Source: Actinomycetota bacterium (GTDB taxonomy: Bacteria > Actinomycetota > Actinomycetes > Acidothermales > Acidothermaceae). Taken from it: 6,542 nucleotides of DNA. The stretch covers positions 1 to 6,542 of the forward strand of contig PLCK01000158.1 in assembly GCA_003134755.1 (NCBI GenBank). Reading direction: 5' to 3'. Positions 1 through 5,785 of this stretch are shown one piece after another. Numbering within the stretch: the first letter of the stretch is position 1; every line of letters starts with the position of its first letter. The notes below the pieces were generated by a model. The model was given only the letters and a program-made list of their open reading frames with translations, was not told the DNA's origin and did not search any database. A program made the translations under genes and the position numbers.

Positions 1-258
1 CATGTTCATGACGTCGGCGCCGAGGCGCTTGCCGGCGAGCTCGAAGGACGACTGCGTGCGGGTGGAGGATTCGAAGAAGAGATTGATCTGCGTCCGGCCG
101 CGCAATACGGCCTTCTTTTTCTCGATCTGGCGGCTGACTTCGACCGCGGCCTCGGCGAGGTCGAGAAGGCCGACGATCTCGGCGGCCGACAGCCCCTCGA
201 TCCCCAATAGGTGCCGGTGCGGGAAACCGAGGGCCGACGGGAGCGGAGGAGCATTCAT
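1..258 (-). CDS. pyrB: Aspartate carbamoyltransferase catalytic subunit, N-terminal part (cut by window edge)
   Basis: Encodes the first 86 residues of the cytoplasmic enzyme that joins carbamoyl phosphate and L-aspartate into N-carbamoyl-aspartate, the committed step of pyrimidine synthesis. The frame reads from ATG at 258-256 to the window edge without a stop. Residues 16-24 read HRHLLGIEG, a start typical of alphaproteobacterial PyrB. Residues 61-73 read FFESSTRTQSSFE, the carbamoyl-phosphate-binding S-T-R-T motif (S65 to T68). They are followed by LAGKRLGADVMNM (74-86), also family-typical. The ATG at 258 is chosen because it is the first in this frame. A second ATG at 254 lies in another frame that gives no recognisable protein. 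No clear Shine-Dalgarno precedes the start. The gene diverges from the AidB-like gene on the plus strand. The identification is firm; the alphaproteobacterial origin is an inference from sequence pattern. Confidence 0.93.
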   Translation of the reverse strand, partial: MNAPPLPSALGFPHRHLLGIEGLSAAEIVGLLDLAEAAVEVSRQIEKKKAVLRGRTQINLFFESSTRTQSSFELAGKRLGADVMNM

Positions 259-267
259 TAAAGGCAC

Positions 268-277
268 GCCTATAGGC
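268..277. repeat. 10-bp perfect palindrome GCCTATAGGC
   Basis: GCCTATAGGC is its own reverse complement and overlaps the candidate -10 element of pyrB, about 10 bp from the start codon. It could be a protein-binding site, but a 10-bp palindrome can occur by chance and no known regulator motif is recognised. Confidence 0.3.
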
Positions 278-298
278 GGAGTCGGAGGCCTCTGGCAA
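269..298 (-). promoter_or_regulatory. Candidate sigma-70-type promoter for pyrB
   Basis: On the minus strand TTGCCA (298-293) and TATAGG (274-269) are separated by 18 bp, matching TTGACA at 5 of 6 and TATAAT at 4 of 6 positions. Transcription would start near 262, leaving only a few bases before the ATG at 258. This would make the mRNA almost leaderless and would fit the missing Shine-Dalgarno. This is a visual match only; a promoter further upstream is equally possible. Confidence 0.35.
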
Positions 299-316
299 GC
301 GACTGACACGGCAAGC
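294..316. repeat. Direct repeat GGCAAGC, two copies 16 bp apart
   Basis: GGCAAGC occurs at 294-300 and again at 310-316, a start-to-start distance of 16 bp. The first copy overlaps the candidate -35 of pyrB. The spacing, about one and a half helical turns, could suit an operator, but two 7-bp copies are weak evidence. Confidence 0.25.
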
Positions 317-319
317 TGT

Positions 320-329
320 GGGTTAACCC
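320..329. repeat. 10-bp perfect palindrome GGGTTAACCC
   Basis: GGGTTAACCC is its own reverse complement and lies near the middle of the divergent pyrB / AidB-like intergenic region. It has no loop and no following T-run, so it is not a terminator. A regulator-binding role is possible but unproven. Confidence 0.3.
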
Positions 330-428
330 TGACGCACCGTTCCTTGGCACCGCGCGGGCTGGCGAGCGGGCCCCGAGTGTGCGTGGTAGTTTAACAGACG
401 AGCGAATCGCTGGTTGTCGCCGGCGATC

Positions 429-435
429 GGAGGGG
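429..435 (+). promoter_or_regulatory. Strong Shine-Dalgarno that fixes a TTG start
   Basis: GGAGGGG lies four bases before TTG at 440-442. The frame is closed upstream by TAA at 392-394 and contains no in-frame ATG or GTG before 440, so this site is the main evidence for the TTG start. No convincing promoter was seen on the plus strand between 330 and 430. Confidence 0.7.
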
Positions 436-439
436 CATT

Positions 440-1486
440 TTGGTTTCGGCAGCCGACACCCACGAAGTCTTCAACCAGTCGCCGCCCTTTGCCGGCTTCA
501 ACCTTTTCTCGTCCGATCCCACCCTCGGCGCGCTTGTCGAAGGGCTGCCCCAGCCGGTCGTCGACCAGTTGACCGAACACGGCGCCCAATGGGGTACGCC
601 GGAAACCTTCGAACTCGGCCGCATCGCCAACGACCAGCCGCCGGTGCTCAGGAACTTCGACGGCAACGGGGTGCGGATCGACGCGCTCGAGTTCCATCCC
701 GCCTATCACGCGCTCATGCGGCGGAGCGTTGCCTCCGGGTTGCAGTGCTCGATCTGGGATGCCTCCGGCGACGAGGCCAACGCGCGCGCGGTGACGCGCG
801 CCGCGCGGCTCTACATGACCGCCGAGGTCGACGCCGGCCACCTCAACGCCATGACCATGACCAATGCGTCGGTGGCGGCGCTCGCCCACGCCTCCGACCT
901 CGCCGATACCTGGCTGCCGCGCATCCGCACCCGGCGGTATGATTCCTCGCCCCGCCCGCTGTCCGCCAAGGCCAATGCCCTCATCGGCCTCGGCTTTGCA
1001 GAGAAGCAGGGCGGCAGCGACCTCGGCGCGAACACGACGGCCGCGGTCGAGTCCGGCGGCAGATTCTGGACGATCACCGGCCACAAATGGTTCATGTCGG
1101 CGCCGATGAGCGACGCCTTCCTGGTGCTCGCGCAGGCCGAGGACGGCCTTTCGTGTTTTCTGGTGCCGCGCATGCTCCCCGACGGCAACCGCAACGCCAT
1201 TCGCCTGGTTCGCCTCAAGGACAAGCTCGGCAACCGCTCCAACGCGACGGCGGAAGCCGAGTTCGACGGCGCCGCCGGCTGGCTGGTCGGCGAGGCGGGA
1301 GGGGGAATCCCTACCATCATCGACATGGTGACCCTGACCCGGCTCGACTGCGCCGTCGCTTCCGCCGGCTTGATGCGCGTCGCGCTAGCCGAAGCCACCC
1401 ATCATTTGCGCTATCGCAAAGCCTTCGGTGCCGCCCTCATCGACCAGCCGCTGATGACCCGGGTCGTTGCCGACATGGCGCTCGAC
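440..1486 (+). other. aidB: AidB-like acyl-CoA dehydrogenase, N-terminal two thirds (truncated at the junction)
   Basis: This segment aligns from its first residues with E. coli AidB, a flavoprotein of the adaptive response to alkylation damage that binds DNA and has only weak dehydrogenase activity. Recognisable stretches are HEVFNQ near the start, AEKQGGSD (187-194), GHKWF (214-218), LSCFLVPR (237-244), LKDKLGNRSNA (259-269) and RYRKAFG (324-330). The FAD-binding middle domain is present. AidB proteins are about 540 residues; here similarity stops near MALD (346-349), where family members continue with a helix ending in an FRLAR-like stretch. The C-terminal domain that binds DNA in E. coli AidB is therefore absent. 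The pattern suits an alphaproteobacterium, in agreement with adjacent pyrB. Alkylation response is inferred from the family; many such homologues are simply annotated acyl-CoA dehydrogenase. Confidence 0.88.
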
Positions 1487-1996
1487 GCGGTCGCCGCCGC
1501 GTTGGGTCGGGTGCGGTCCATCAGCGCGTGGCGCATGCAGGTCACGACCCGCCCCGACGGTGTCACCGTCATCAACGACGCGTACAACGCCAACCCCGAG
1601 TCGATGCGCGCCGCGCTAGCTGCACTCGCCGCGATGGGCCGACCCGACCGCCGGACGCACGCCGTGCTCGGCCCGATGGCCGAACTCGGGCCCGCGTCGG
1701 AGGAGGAGCACCGCGAACTTGGCAAGACGGTTGCTGCACTCGGCATCGGACGGCTGGTCGTCGTCGGCCCGGTTGCGACGGCGATCGCCGACGGTGCGAT
1801 CGCGGCTGGATTCGACGTGTCGTCGGTGACGGCCGTCGACGATGTCGGCGCTGCTGTGAAGTCCCTCGATGCCGATCTTCGCCCGGACGACGTCGTGCTG
1901 GTCAAAGCGTCGAGGTCTGCCGATCTCCAGCGGGTGGCCGAGGCGCTGCTGCTCGACATGCCGCGGCTGGGTGCACCGGGCGGAGCCAGCCGGTGA
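440..1996 (+). CDS. Chimeric open frame: AidB-like acyl-CoA dehydrogenase N-terminus joined to MurF C-terminal domain
   Basis: A single uninterrupted frame of 518 codons starts at TTG 440, behind a strong ribosome binding site, and ends at TGA 1994-1996. Residues 1 to about 349 match the AidB branch of the acyl-CoA dehydrogenase family. Residues from about 357 match the C-terminal domain of MurF, the UDP-MurNAc-tripeptide D-alanyl-D-alanine ligase. No family known to me combines these two. Each half is cut inside a domain: the AidB part lacks the end of its helical dehydrogenase domain and the C-terminal DNA-binding domain, and the MurF part lacks its substrate-binding and ATP-binding domains. 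The two halves also look to come from different phyla. I read the frame as an assembly or amplification chimera whose reading frame happens to be kept. A real recombination product cannot be excluded from sequence alone, but it should have neither parent activity. Confidence 0.85.
   Translation: MVSAADTHEVFNQSPPFAGFNLFSSDPTLGALVEGLPQPVVDQLTEHGAQWGTPETFELGRIANDQPPVLRNFDGNGVRIDALEFHPAYHALMRRSVASGLQCSIWDASGDEANARAVTRAARLYMTAEVDAGHLNAMTMTNASVAALAHASDLADTWLPRIRTRRYDSSPRPLSAKANALIGLGFAEKQGGSDLGANTTAAVESGGRFWTITGHKWFMSAPMSDAFLVLAQAEDGLSCFLVPRMLPDGNRNAIRLVRLKDKLGNRSNATAEAEFDGAAGWLVGEAGGGIPTIIDMVTLTRLDCAVASAGLMRVALAEATHHLRYRKAFGAALIDQPLMTRVVADMALDAVAAALGRVRSISAWRMQVTTRPDGVTVINDAYNANPESMRAALAALAAMGRPDRRTHAVLGPMAELGPASEEEHRELGKTVAALGIGRLVVVGPVATAIADGAIAAGFDVSSVTAVDDVGAAVKSLDADLRPDDVVLVKASRSADLQRVAEALLLDMPRLGAPGGASR
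1475..1507. other. Breakpoint between alphaproteobacterial-like and actinobacterial-like DNA
   Basis: Up to codon 349 (ending 1486) the protein follows AidB; from about codon 357 (1508) it follows MurF. The codons between read AVAAALG. This alanine-rich helix text fits the helix after MALD in AidB and also the stretch just before the S-x-W-R-M segment of actinobacterial MurF. The exact crossover therefore cannot be placed by eye and may lie in a short tract shared by both parents. No insertion-sequence end, direct repeat or attachment-site-like structure is visible here. Confidence 0.8.
1502..1996 (+). other. murF: MurF C-terminal domain (5' two thirds of gene missing)
   Basis: This is the third domain of the cytoplasmic ligase that adds D-Ala-D-Ala to UDP-MurNAc-tripeptide using ATP. 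Visible motifs, numbered in the chimeric frame, are SAWRM (362-366), the MurF signature DAYNANPESM (380-389), LGPMAELG (410-417) and VLVKASRSADL (486-496). Complete MurF proteins are about 450-510 residues; only some 160 are present here. The N-terminal UDP-substrate domain and the central ATPase domain with its GTNGKT-type P-loop are absent. The stop overlaps the mraY start as GTGA, the arrangement expected in an intact dcw cluster. The downstream side is therefore undisturbed and the 5' part of murF, and murE before it, should lie elsewhere in the source genome. Confidence 0.9.
1982..1985 (+). promoter_or_regulatory. Ribosome binding site for mraY, inside the murF 3' end
   Basis: GGAG at 1982-1985, within GGGCGGAG, lies seven bases before GTG 1993. 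It supports that GTG as the mraY start even though the same frame stays open for about 900 bases upstream. Confidence 0.55.
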
Positions 1997-3054
1997 AGGG
2001 CATTCTCGCGGCCGCGACGATTTCGCTGATCATCTCGCTGTTCGGCACGCCGTTCGCGATCAGCCTCTTCCGCGGGCGCGGATACGGGCAGTTGATCCGC
2101 GACGACGGACCTACCACTCACCACACCAAGCGGGGTACGCCGACGATGGGCGGCACGGTGATCCTGCTCGCCGGCCTGCTCGGTTACGCGGCCGGGAACC
2201 TGGTCAGTGCCAACGGACCGACGGCGTCCGGACTCCTCGTGCTCGGGCTGGCGACCGGACTCGGGCTGGTCGGCTTCCTCGACGACTTCATCAAGATCCG
2301 CATGCAGCGCAACCTCGGGCTACGAGCGCGAACCAAGCTGCTGGGACAGACCGTGGTAGCGGTCGGCTTTGGCGTCCTCATGCTTCAGTTTCCCGACCGT
2401 GGCGGCATGCATCCCGCGTCGACGCACATCTCGTTCGTTCGCGACACGACCGTCGGCCTCGGTGCTGTCGTTTTCGTGGTGTGGGCGCTGGTTCTCGTGT
2501 CGTCGACGTCGAACGGCGTGAATCTGACCGACGGCCTCGACGGCCTCGCGACAGGTGCATCGACGATGCTGTTTGCGGCCTTCGTGATCATCACGTTCTG
2601 GCAGGGCCGCAACGATTGCCTGCTGAAAAACGCGGCCGGCTGCTATCACGTGCGCGACCCGTTCGATCTGGCCATCGTGGCAGCCGCGTTCGCCGGCGCC
2701 TGCGCGGGCTTCCTCTGGTGGAACGCCGCGCCGGCCCGCATCTTCATGGGCGACACCGGCTCGCTCGCGCTCGGTGGTGCACTGGCCGGGATGGCGATCA
2801 TGACCCGGACCGAATTGCTGCTCGCCGTGCTGGGTGGACTGTTCGTCGTCATCACGATGTCGAGCCTGATCCAGATCGGCTACTTCAAGTTGACCCACCG
2901 CCGGGTGTTCAAGATGGCGCCGCTGCAGCATCACTTCGAACTCAAGGGCTGGGCCGAGGTGACGATCGTGATCCGCTTCTGGATCATCGCCGGTCTAGCT
3001 GTCGCGCTCGGCCTCGGACTCTTCTACGCGGAGTGGATCACGTGGCAGAAGTAG
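1993..3054 (+). CDS. mraY: Phospho-N-acetylmuramoyl-pentapeptide transferase (lipid I synthase)
   Basis: Integral membrane enzyme that transfers phospho-MurNAc-pentapeptide from its UDP carrier to undecaprenyl phosphate, forming lipid I on the cytoplasmic face. The 353-residue length is normal and about ten hydrophobic segments can be seen. Family motifs in order are DDGPTTHHTKRGTPTMGG (37-54), the DD pair in GFLDDF (D97, D98), NLTDGLDGLA (177-186), FMGDTGS (251-257) and the histidine motif LQHHFELKGW (311-320). The aspartates at 97, 98 and 254 match positions known in MraY to hold magnesium or act in catalysis. GTG 1993 is chosen because it overlaps the murF stop as GTGA, has GGAG seven bases upstream and gives the usual MraY N-terminus. 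The loop at 204-223 carries two cysteines (209, 217), as I recall for the mycobacterial enzyme, which supports an actinobacterial source. murD begins 13 bp before the stop, indicating one operon. Confidence 0.97.
   Translation: MKGILAAATISLIISLFGTPFAISLFRGRGYGQLIRDDGPTTHHTKRGTPTMGGTVILLAGLLGYAAGNLVSANGPTASGLLVLGLATGLGLVGFLDDFIKIRMQRNLGLRARTKLLGQTVVAVGFGVLMLQFPDRGGMHPASTHISFVRDTTVGLGAVVFVVWALVLVSSTSNGVNLTDGLDGLATGASTMLFAAFVIITFWQGRNDCLLKNAAGCYHVRDPFDLAIVAAAFAGACAGFLWWNAAPARIFMGDTGSLALGGALAGMAIMTRTELLLAVLGGLFVVITMSSLIQIGYFKLTHRRVFKMAPLQHHFELKGWAEVTIVIRFWIIAGLAVALGLGLFYAEWITWQK
3030..3033 (+). promoter_or_regulatory. Ribosome binding site for murD, inside the mraY 3' end
   Basis: GGAG at 3030-3033 lies eight bases before GTG 3042. 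It favours that start over GTG 3054, four codons further on, which would overlap the mraY TAG by one base. Confidence 0.5.
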
Positions 3055-4496
3055 TGCCGTCGTGGTTGCGTTCGGCCGGTCACGACGCGCCCTGGCACGA
3101 ACTGACGGTGTGCGTCGCCGGGGTGGGTGTGTCGGGCGCCGCCAGCGCGCGGGTGCTCGCAGCACACGGCGCGCGCGTCGTCGTCGTCGACTCGCGCGCG
3201 GGTGAGACGGAGGAGAAGTCGGCGGCAGAGCTGACCGCGGCCGGGGTCTCGGTGCGGCTCGGCGATGGCGAGGCCCTGCCGGCTGGCACGCAACTCGTCG
3301 TGACGTCGCCGGGCTGGCGCCGCGAGTCGCCGTTGTTCAAAGCGGCGGCTGCCGAGGGTGTCCCAGTGTGGGGGGAGCCGGAGCTCGCGTGGCGGCTGCG
3401 GACACCCGGCGCCGCCCAATGGCTCGTCGTCACGGGTACTGACGGCAAGACGACCACGACCCTGATGCTCGAGGCGATGCTGCGCGCGGCCGGGCTGCGA
3501 ACGGTGTCGGCGGGCAACATCGGCACCGCACTTGTCGACGTCGCGCCCGGCCCGTTCGACGTGCTTGCCGTCGAGCTCGGCAGCTTTCAGCTGCATTGGT
3601 CGCCGTCAGTCGCGCCTGCCGCGGCGGCGGTCCTCAACGTCGCGCCCGACCACCTGGACTGGTGGGGACACTCGTTCGCGGAGTACACGGATGCCAAGGG
3701 CCTCGCATTCGCACATCGTGAGACCTGCGCAGTCGGCAACGCCGACGATCCGATCAGTGTCCGGCTGCTCGCACGAGCGCCAGGCCGCCGAGTCTCCTTC
3801 ACGTTGAACAGGCCTCGGCCCCACCAGCTCGGCGTCGTCGAGGATCTGCTGGTCGACCGTGCGTTCGCCGACGATCCCGACAACGGTGCCGTCGAACTCG
3901 CGACCCTGTCCGACCTCACCGTGCCGGGGCCGCACAACGTCGCGAACGCGCTTGCCGCGGCTGCGCTCGCGCGCGCATTCGGCGTCGGCGCCGCAGCCGT
4001 CGCCGAGGGCCTGCGGGCGTTCGTCCCAGCGCCGCACCGGATCGCGGAGGTCGCTGTGGTCGCCGGCGTCCGGTTCGTCGACGACTCCAAGGCAACCAGC
4101 CCGCATGCGGCCGCCGCCGCGCTCACCTCGTTCGATTCGATCGTGTGGATCGCCGGCGGTCTCGGCAAGGGCACGCCGTTCGACGAGGTCGTGCAACTTG
4201 CGGCCGCTCGGCTGCGCGGAGCCGTCTTGTTCGGCGCAAGCCGGGCGGAGCTCGCCGAGGCATTGGCGCGACACGCACCCGATGTCCGCGTGGTCGAGGT
4301 CGCCGGGTCCGAGACTGAGCAGGTGGAAGCCGTCATGGATCGTGTCATCGCGCAGGCGGCGGCCATCGCCGTCCCAGGGGATACCGTCCTGCTCGCGCCG
4401 GCGGCAGCGTCGATGGACATGTTTCGCGACTACGGTCATCGCGGCGACGCCTTCGCGGCGGCAGTCCTCCGCTATCGCGACCGCGTGAGCGCGTGA
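3042..4496 (+). CDS. murD: UDP-N-acetylmuramoyl-L-alanine--D-glutamate ligase
   Basis: Cytoplasmic ligase that adds D-glutamate to UDP-MurNAc-L-alanine with ATP, the second amino-acid addition in peptidoglycan precursor synthesis. At 484 residues it has the normal length and all three Mur ligase domains. These are an N-terminal Rossmann part with GVGVSGAASARVL, a central ATPase domain with P-loop GTDGKTTTT (132-140), and a C-terminal domain with DDSKAT (347-352), GGLGKG and ASMDMFRDYGHRGDAF. E178 in ELGSFQL matches the magnesium-binding glutamate, and K219 in DAKG matches the lysine that is carbamylated in E. coli MurD. Two changes from the common pattern are Asp134 in the P-loop (usually Asn) and Gly180 (usually Ser in ELSSFQL). 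The central to C-terminal region resembles actinobacterial MurD. GTG 3042 has GGAG upstream and starts inside mraY; the stop overlaps ftsW as GTGA. Confidence 0.97.
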   Translation: MAEVVPSWLRSAGHDAPWHELTVCVAGVGVSGAASARVLAAHGARVVVVDSRAGETEEKSAAELTAAGVSVRLGDGEALPAGTQLVVTSPGWRRESPLFKAAAAEGVPVWGEPELAWRLRTPGAAQWLVVTGTDGKTTTTLMLEAMLRAAGLRTVSAGNIGTALVDVAPGPFDVLAVELGSFQLHWSPSVAPAAAAVLNVAPDHLDWWGHSFAEYTDAKGLAFAHRETCAVGNADDPISVRLLARAPGRRVSFTLNRPRPHQLGVVEDLLVDRAFADDPDNGAVELATLSDLTVPGPHNVANALAAAALARAFGVGAAAVAEGLRAFVPAPHRIAEVAVVAGVRFVDDSKATSPHAAAAALTSFDSIVWIAGGLGKGTPFDEVVQLAAARLRGAVLFGASRAELAEALARHAPDVRVVEVAGSETEQVEAVMDRVIAQAAAIAVPGDTVLLAPAAASMDMFRDYGHRGDAFAAAVLRYRDRVSA

Positions 4497-5785
4497 CCCA
4501 GCAGATGAGTTCGACCACCGGCACCAGGCCGGCTACCGGTCGTACCGTCGCCACAGTCATCCCATTGCGGTCAAAGCTGCAGAACCCGCCGCTGCTGTGG
4601 CGCCCCCTCGCCTCGTACTACCTGCTGCTCGCGAGCACCGCGGTGCTCATCGCCTTCGGCGTGGTGATGGTCTGGTCGTCCTCGTACGTCGCGTCGAACC
4701 AGGTGTCGTTCGCGGTGGTACAGAAGCAGTTGATGTGGATCGGCATCGGTTTGCCGGTCATGCTGATCGCCACCCGGTTGCCGGTCGCAGTCTTCCGATT
4801 CCTCGCCTATCCGGCCCTGCTCGGCGCGGGGGGATTGCTCGTCGCCGTCATGGTGCCTGGGCTAGGCGTCTCGGTGAACGGTGCAACCCGATGGGTTGCG
4901 CTCGGCGGGCCCTTCACCGTCCAACCGTCGGAGTTTGCCAAGCTCGGGCTGGTGCTGTGGGGCGCCGACCTGCTCGCGCGCAAGCACAAGCTGAAGACGC
5001 TCGACAGCTACCGGCGCATCATGATCCCGCTCGTTCCTGTGACCTTGGTCGTACTCGCCTTGATCGAGAAGGAACACGACCTCGGAACGTTGCTCGTCGT
5101 CCTGACGATCGTGCTGTCGCTGCTGTGGGTCATCGGCGCGCCGATCAGACTGTTCGGCTTCCTCGTCTCTGTCGTGATCGCGGGCGTGACGTACCTCGCG
5201 ATCAGCCAGCCGTACCGGCTGCAACGGCTGGTGAACTTCGGCAACCCGTTCAAGGACCTCCACAACACCGGGTGGCAGGCCGGGCAGGGCATCTACGCGT
5301 TGGGCGCCGGTGGCTGGTTCGGCGTCGGCCTCGGCGGCAGCCGGCAGAAGTGGGGTTATCTCCCCGAAGCGCACACCGACTTCATCTTCGCCATCATCGG
5401 AGAAGAGCTTGGCCTCGTCGGCACCCTCGCGGTCCTGATCCTTTTCGCAGTGCTCGCTTACGCCGGCATCCGGGTTGCCCAGCGCAGCCGTGACATGTTC
5501 TCGCGGCTTGCCGCGTCGGCGATCGTCGCGTGGTTACTCGTGCAAGCGCTGGTGAACATCGGCGCGGTCATTGGGGTCTTGCCGATCACCGGGATCCCGT
5601 TACCTCTCATATCCGCCGGCGGTTCGGCGTTGTTGCCGACCATGTTTGCGTTGGGCATGTTGATGTCGCTTGCCCGCCGCGAGCCGAGCGCAGCGGCCGC
5701 GCTCGCGGCCCGAGGCCCCAACGCCCTCCGCCGCGGCCTGCGCCGGACGGCATCGGTGTTGCACCTAACTCGTCGCGGTCGGTGA
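4493..5785 (+). CDS. ftsW: Septal peptidoglycan glycosyltransferase of the SEDS family
   Basis: Polytopic membrane protein that polymerises lipid II into glycan strands at the division septum, working with a class B penicillin-binding protein. The 430 residues have a hydrophilic N-terminus of about 40 residues, roughly ten hydrophobic segments (the first at 41-64) and an Arg-rich C-terminal tail (from about 396). Motifs are NGATRWVALGG (129-139), QPSEFAKL (144-151), the long extracytoplasmic loop with TGWQAGQGIYALGAGG (259-274), PEAHTDFIFA (291-300) and PLISAGGSALLPT (371-383). D296 corresponds to the catalytic aspartate known in SEDS proteins. The place between murD and murG marks it as FtsW and not RodA. 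GTG 4493 overlaps the murD stop as GTGA; ATG 4505 is an alternative start. Neither has a clear Shine-Dalgarno, so translation probably depends on coupling to murD. EKEHDLGT (192-199) replaces the commoner QPDLGT pattern. Confidence 0.96.
   Translation: MTQQMSSTTGTRPATGRTVATVIPLRSKLQNPPLLWRPLASYYLLLASTAVLIAFGVVMVWSSSYVASNQVSFAVVQKQLMWIGIGLPVMLIATRLPVAVFRFLAYPALLGAGGLLVAVMVPGLGVSVNGATRWVALGGPFTVQPSEFAKLGLVLWGADLLARKHKLKTLDSYRRIMIPLVPVTLVVLALIEKEHDLGTLLVVLTIVLSLLWVIGAPIRLFGFLVSVVIAGVTYLAISQPYRLQRLVNFGNPFKDLHNTGWQAGQGIYALGAGGWFGVGLGGSRQKWGYLPEAHTDFIFAIIGEELGLVGTLAVLILFAVLAYAGIRVAQRSRDMFSRLAASAIVAWLLVQALVNIGAVIGVLPITGIPLPLISAGGSALLPTMFALGMLMSLARREPSAAAALAARGPNALRRGLRRTASVLHLTRRGR

Noticed and set aside
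320..329. GGGTTAACCC as a transcription terminator
   Set aside because: There is no loop and no T-run, and both flanking genes point away from it, so no transcript would end here.
2..394. Plus-strand open frame across pyrB and the intergenic region
   Set aside because: It is antisense to a clear PyrB N-terminus and has no recognisable protein features.
323..1084. Long minus-strand open frame opposite the AidB-like gene
   Set aside because: High GC makes antisense frames stay open; the product is low in motifs and the plus strand has a well-supported gene.
1400..1600. Mobile element or site-specific recombination at the junction
   Set aside because: No terminal inverted repeats, target duplication, tRNA end or integrase gene is visible near the breakpoint.
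1087..1992. Upstream extension of the mraY frame
   Set aside because: The frame is open but its translation is Arg/Pro-rich with no family likeness, and it overlaps the AidB/MurF frame. MraY similarity begins at GTG 1993 with its own ribosome binding site.
440..1996. A genuine new AidB-MurF fusion enzyme
   Set aside because: Both parts are cut inside domains, neither keeps a full catalytic unit, and the flanking genes point to two different phyla.
1869..3041. Upstream extension of the murD frame
   Set aside because: It lies wholly over mraY in another frame and gives Arg-rich text without domains; MurD similarity begins just after GTG 3042.
3587..4439. Two long minus-strand frames opposite murD
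   Set aside because: They overlap each other and a complete MurD gene; compositions (Ser/Ala/Thr- or Arg/Asp-rich) are typical of antisense shadows.
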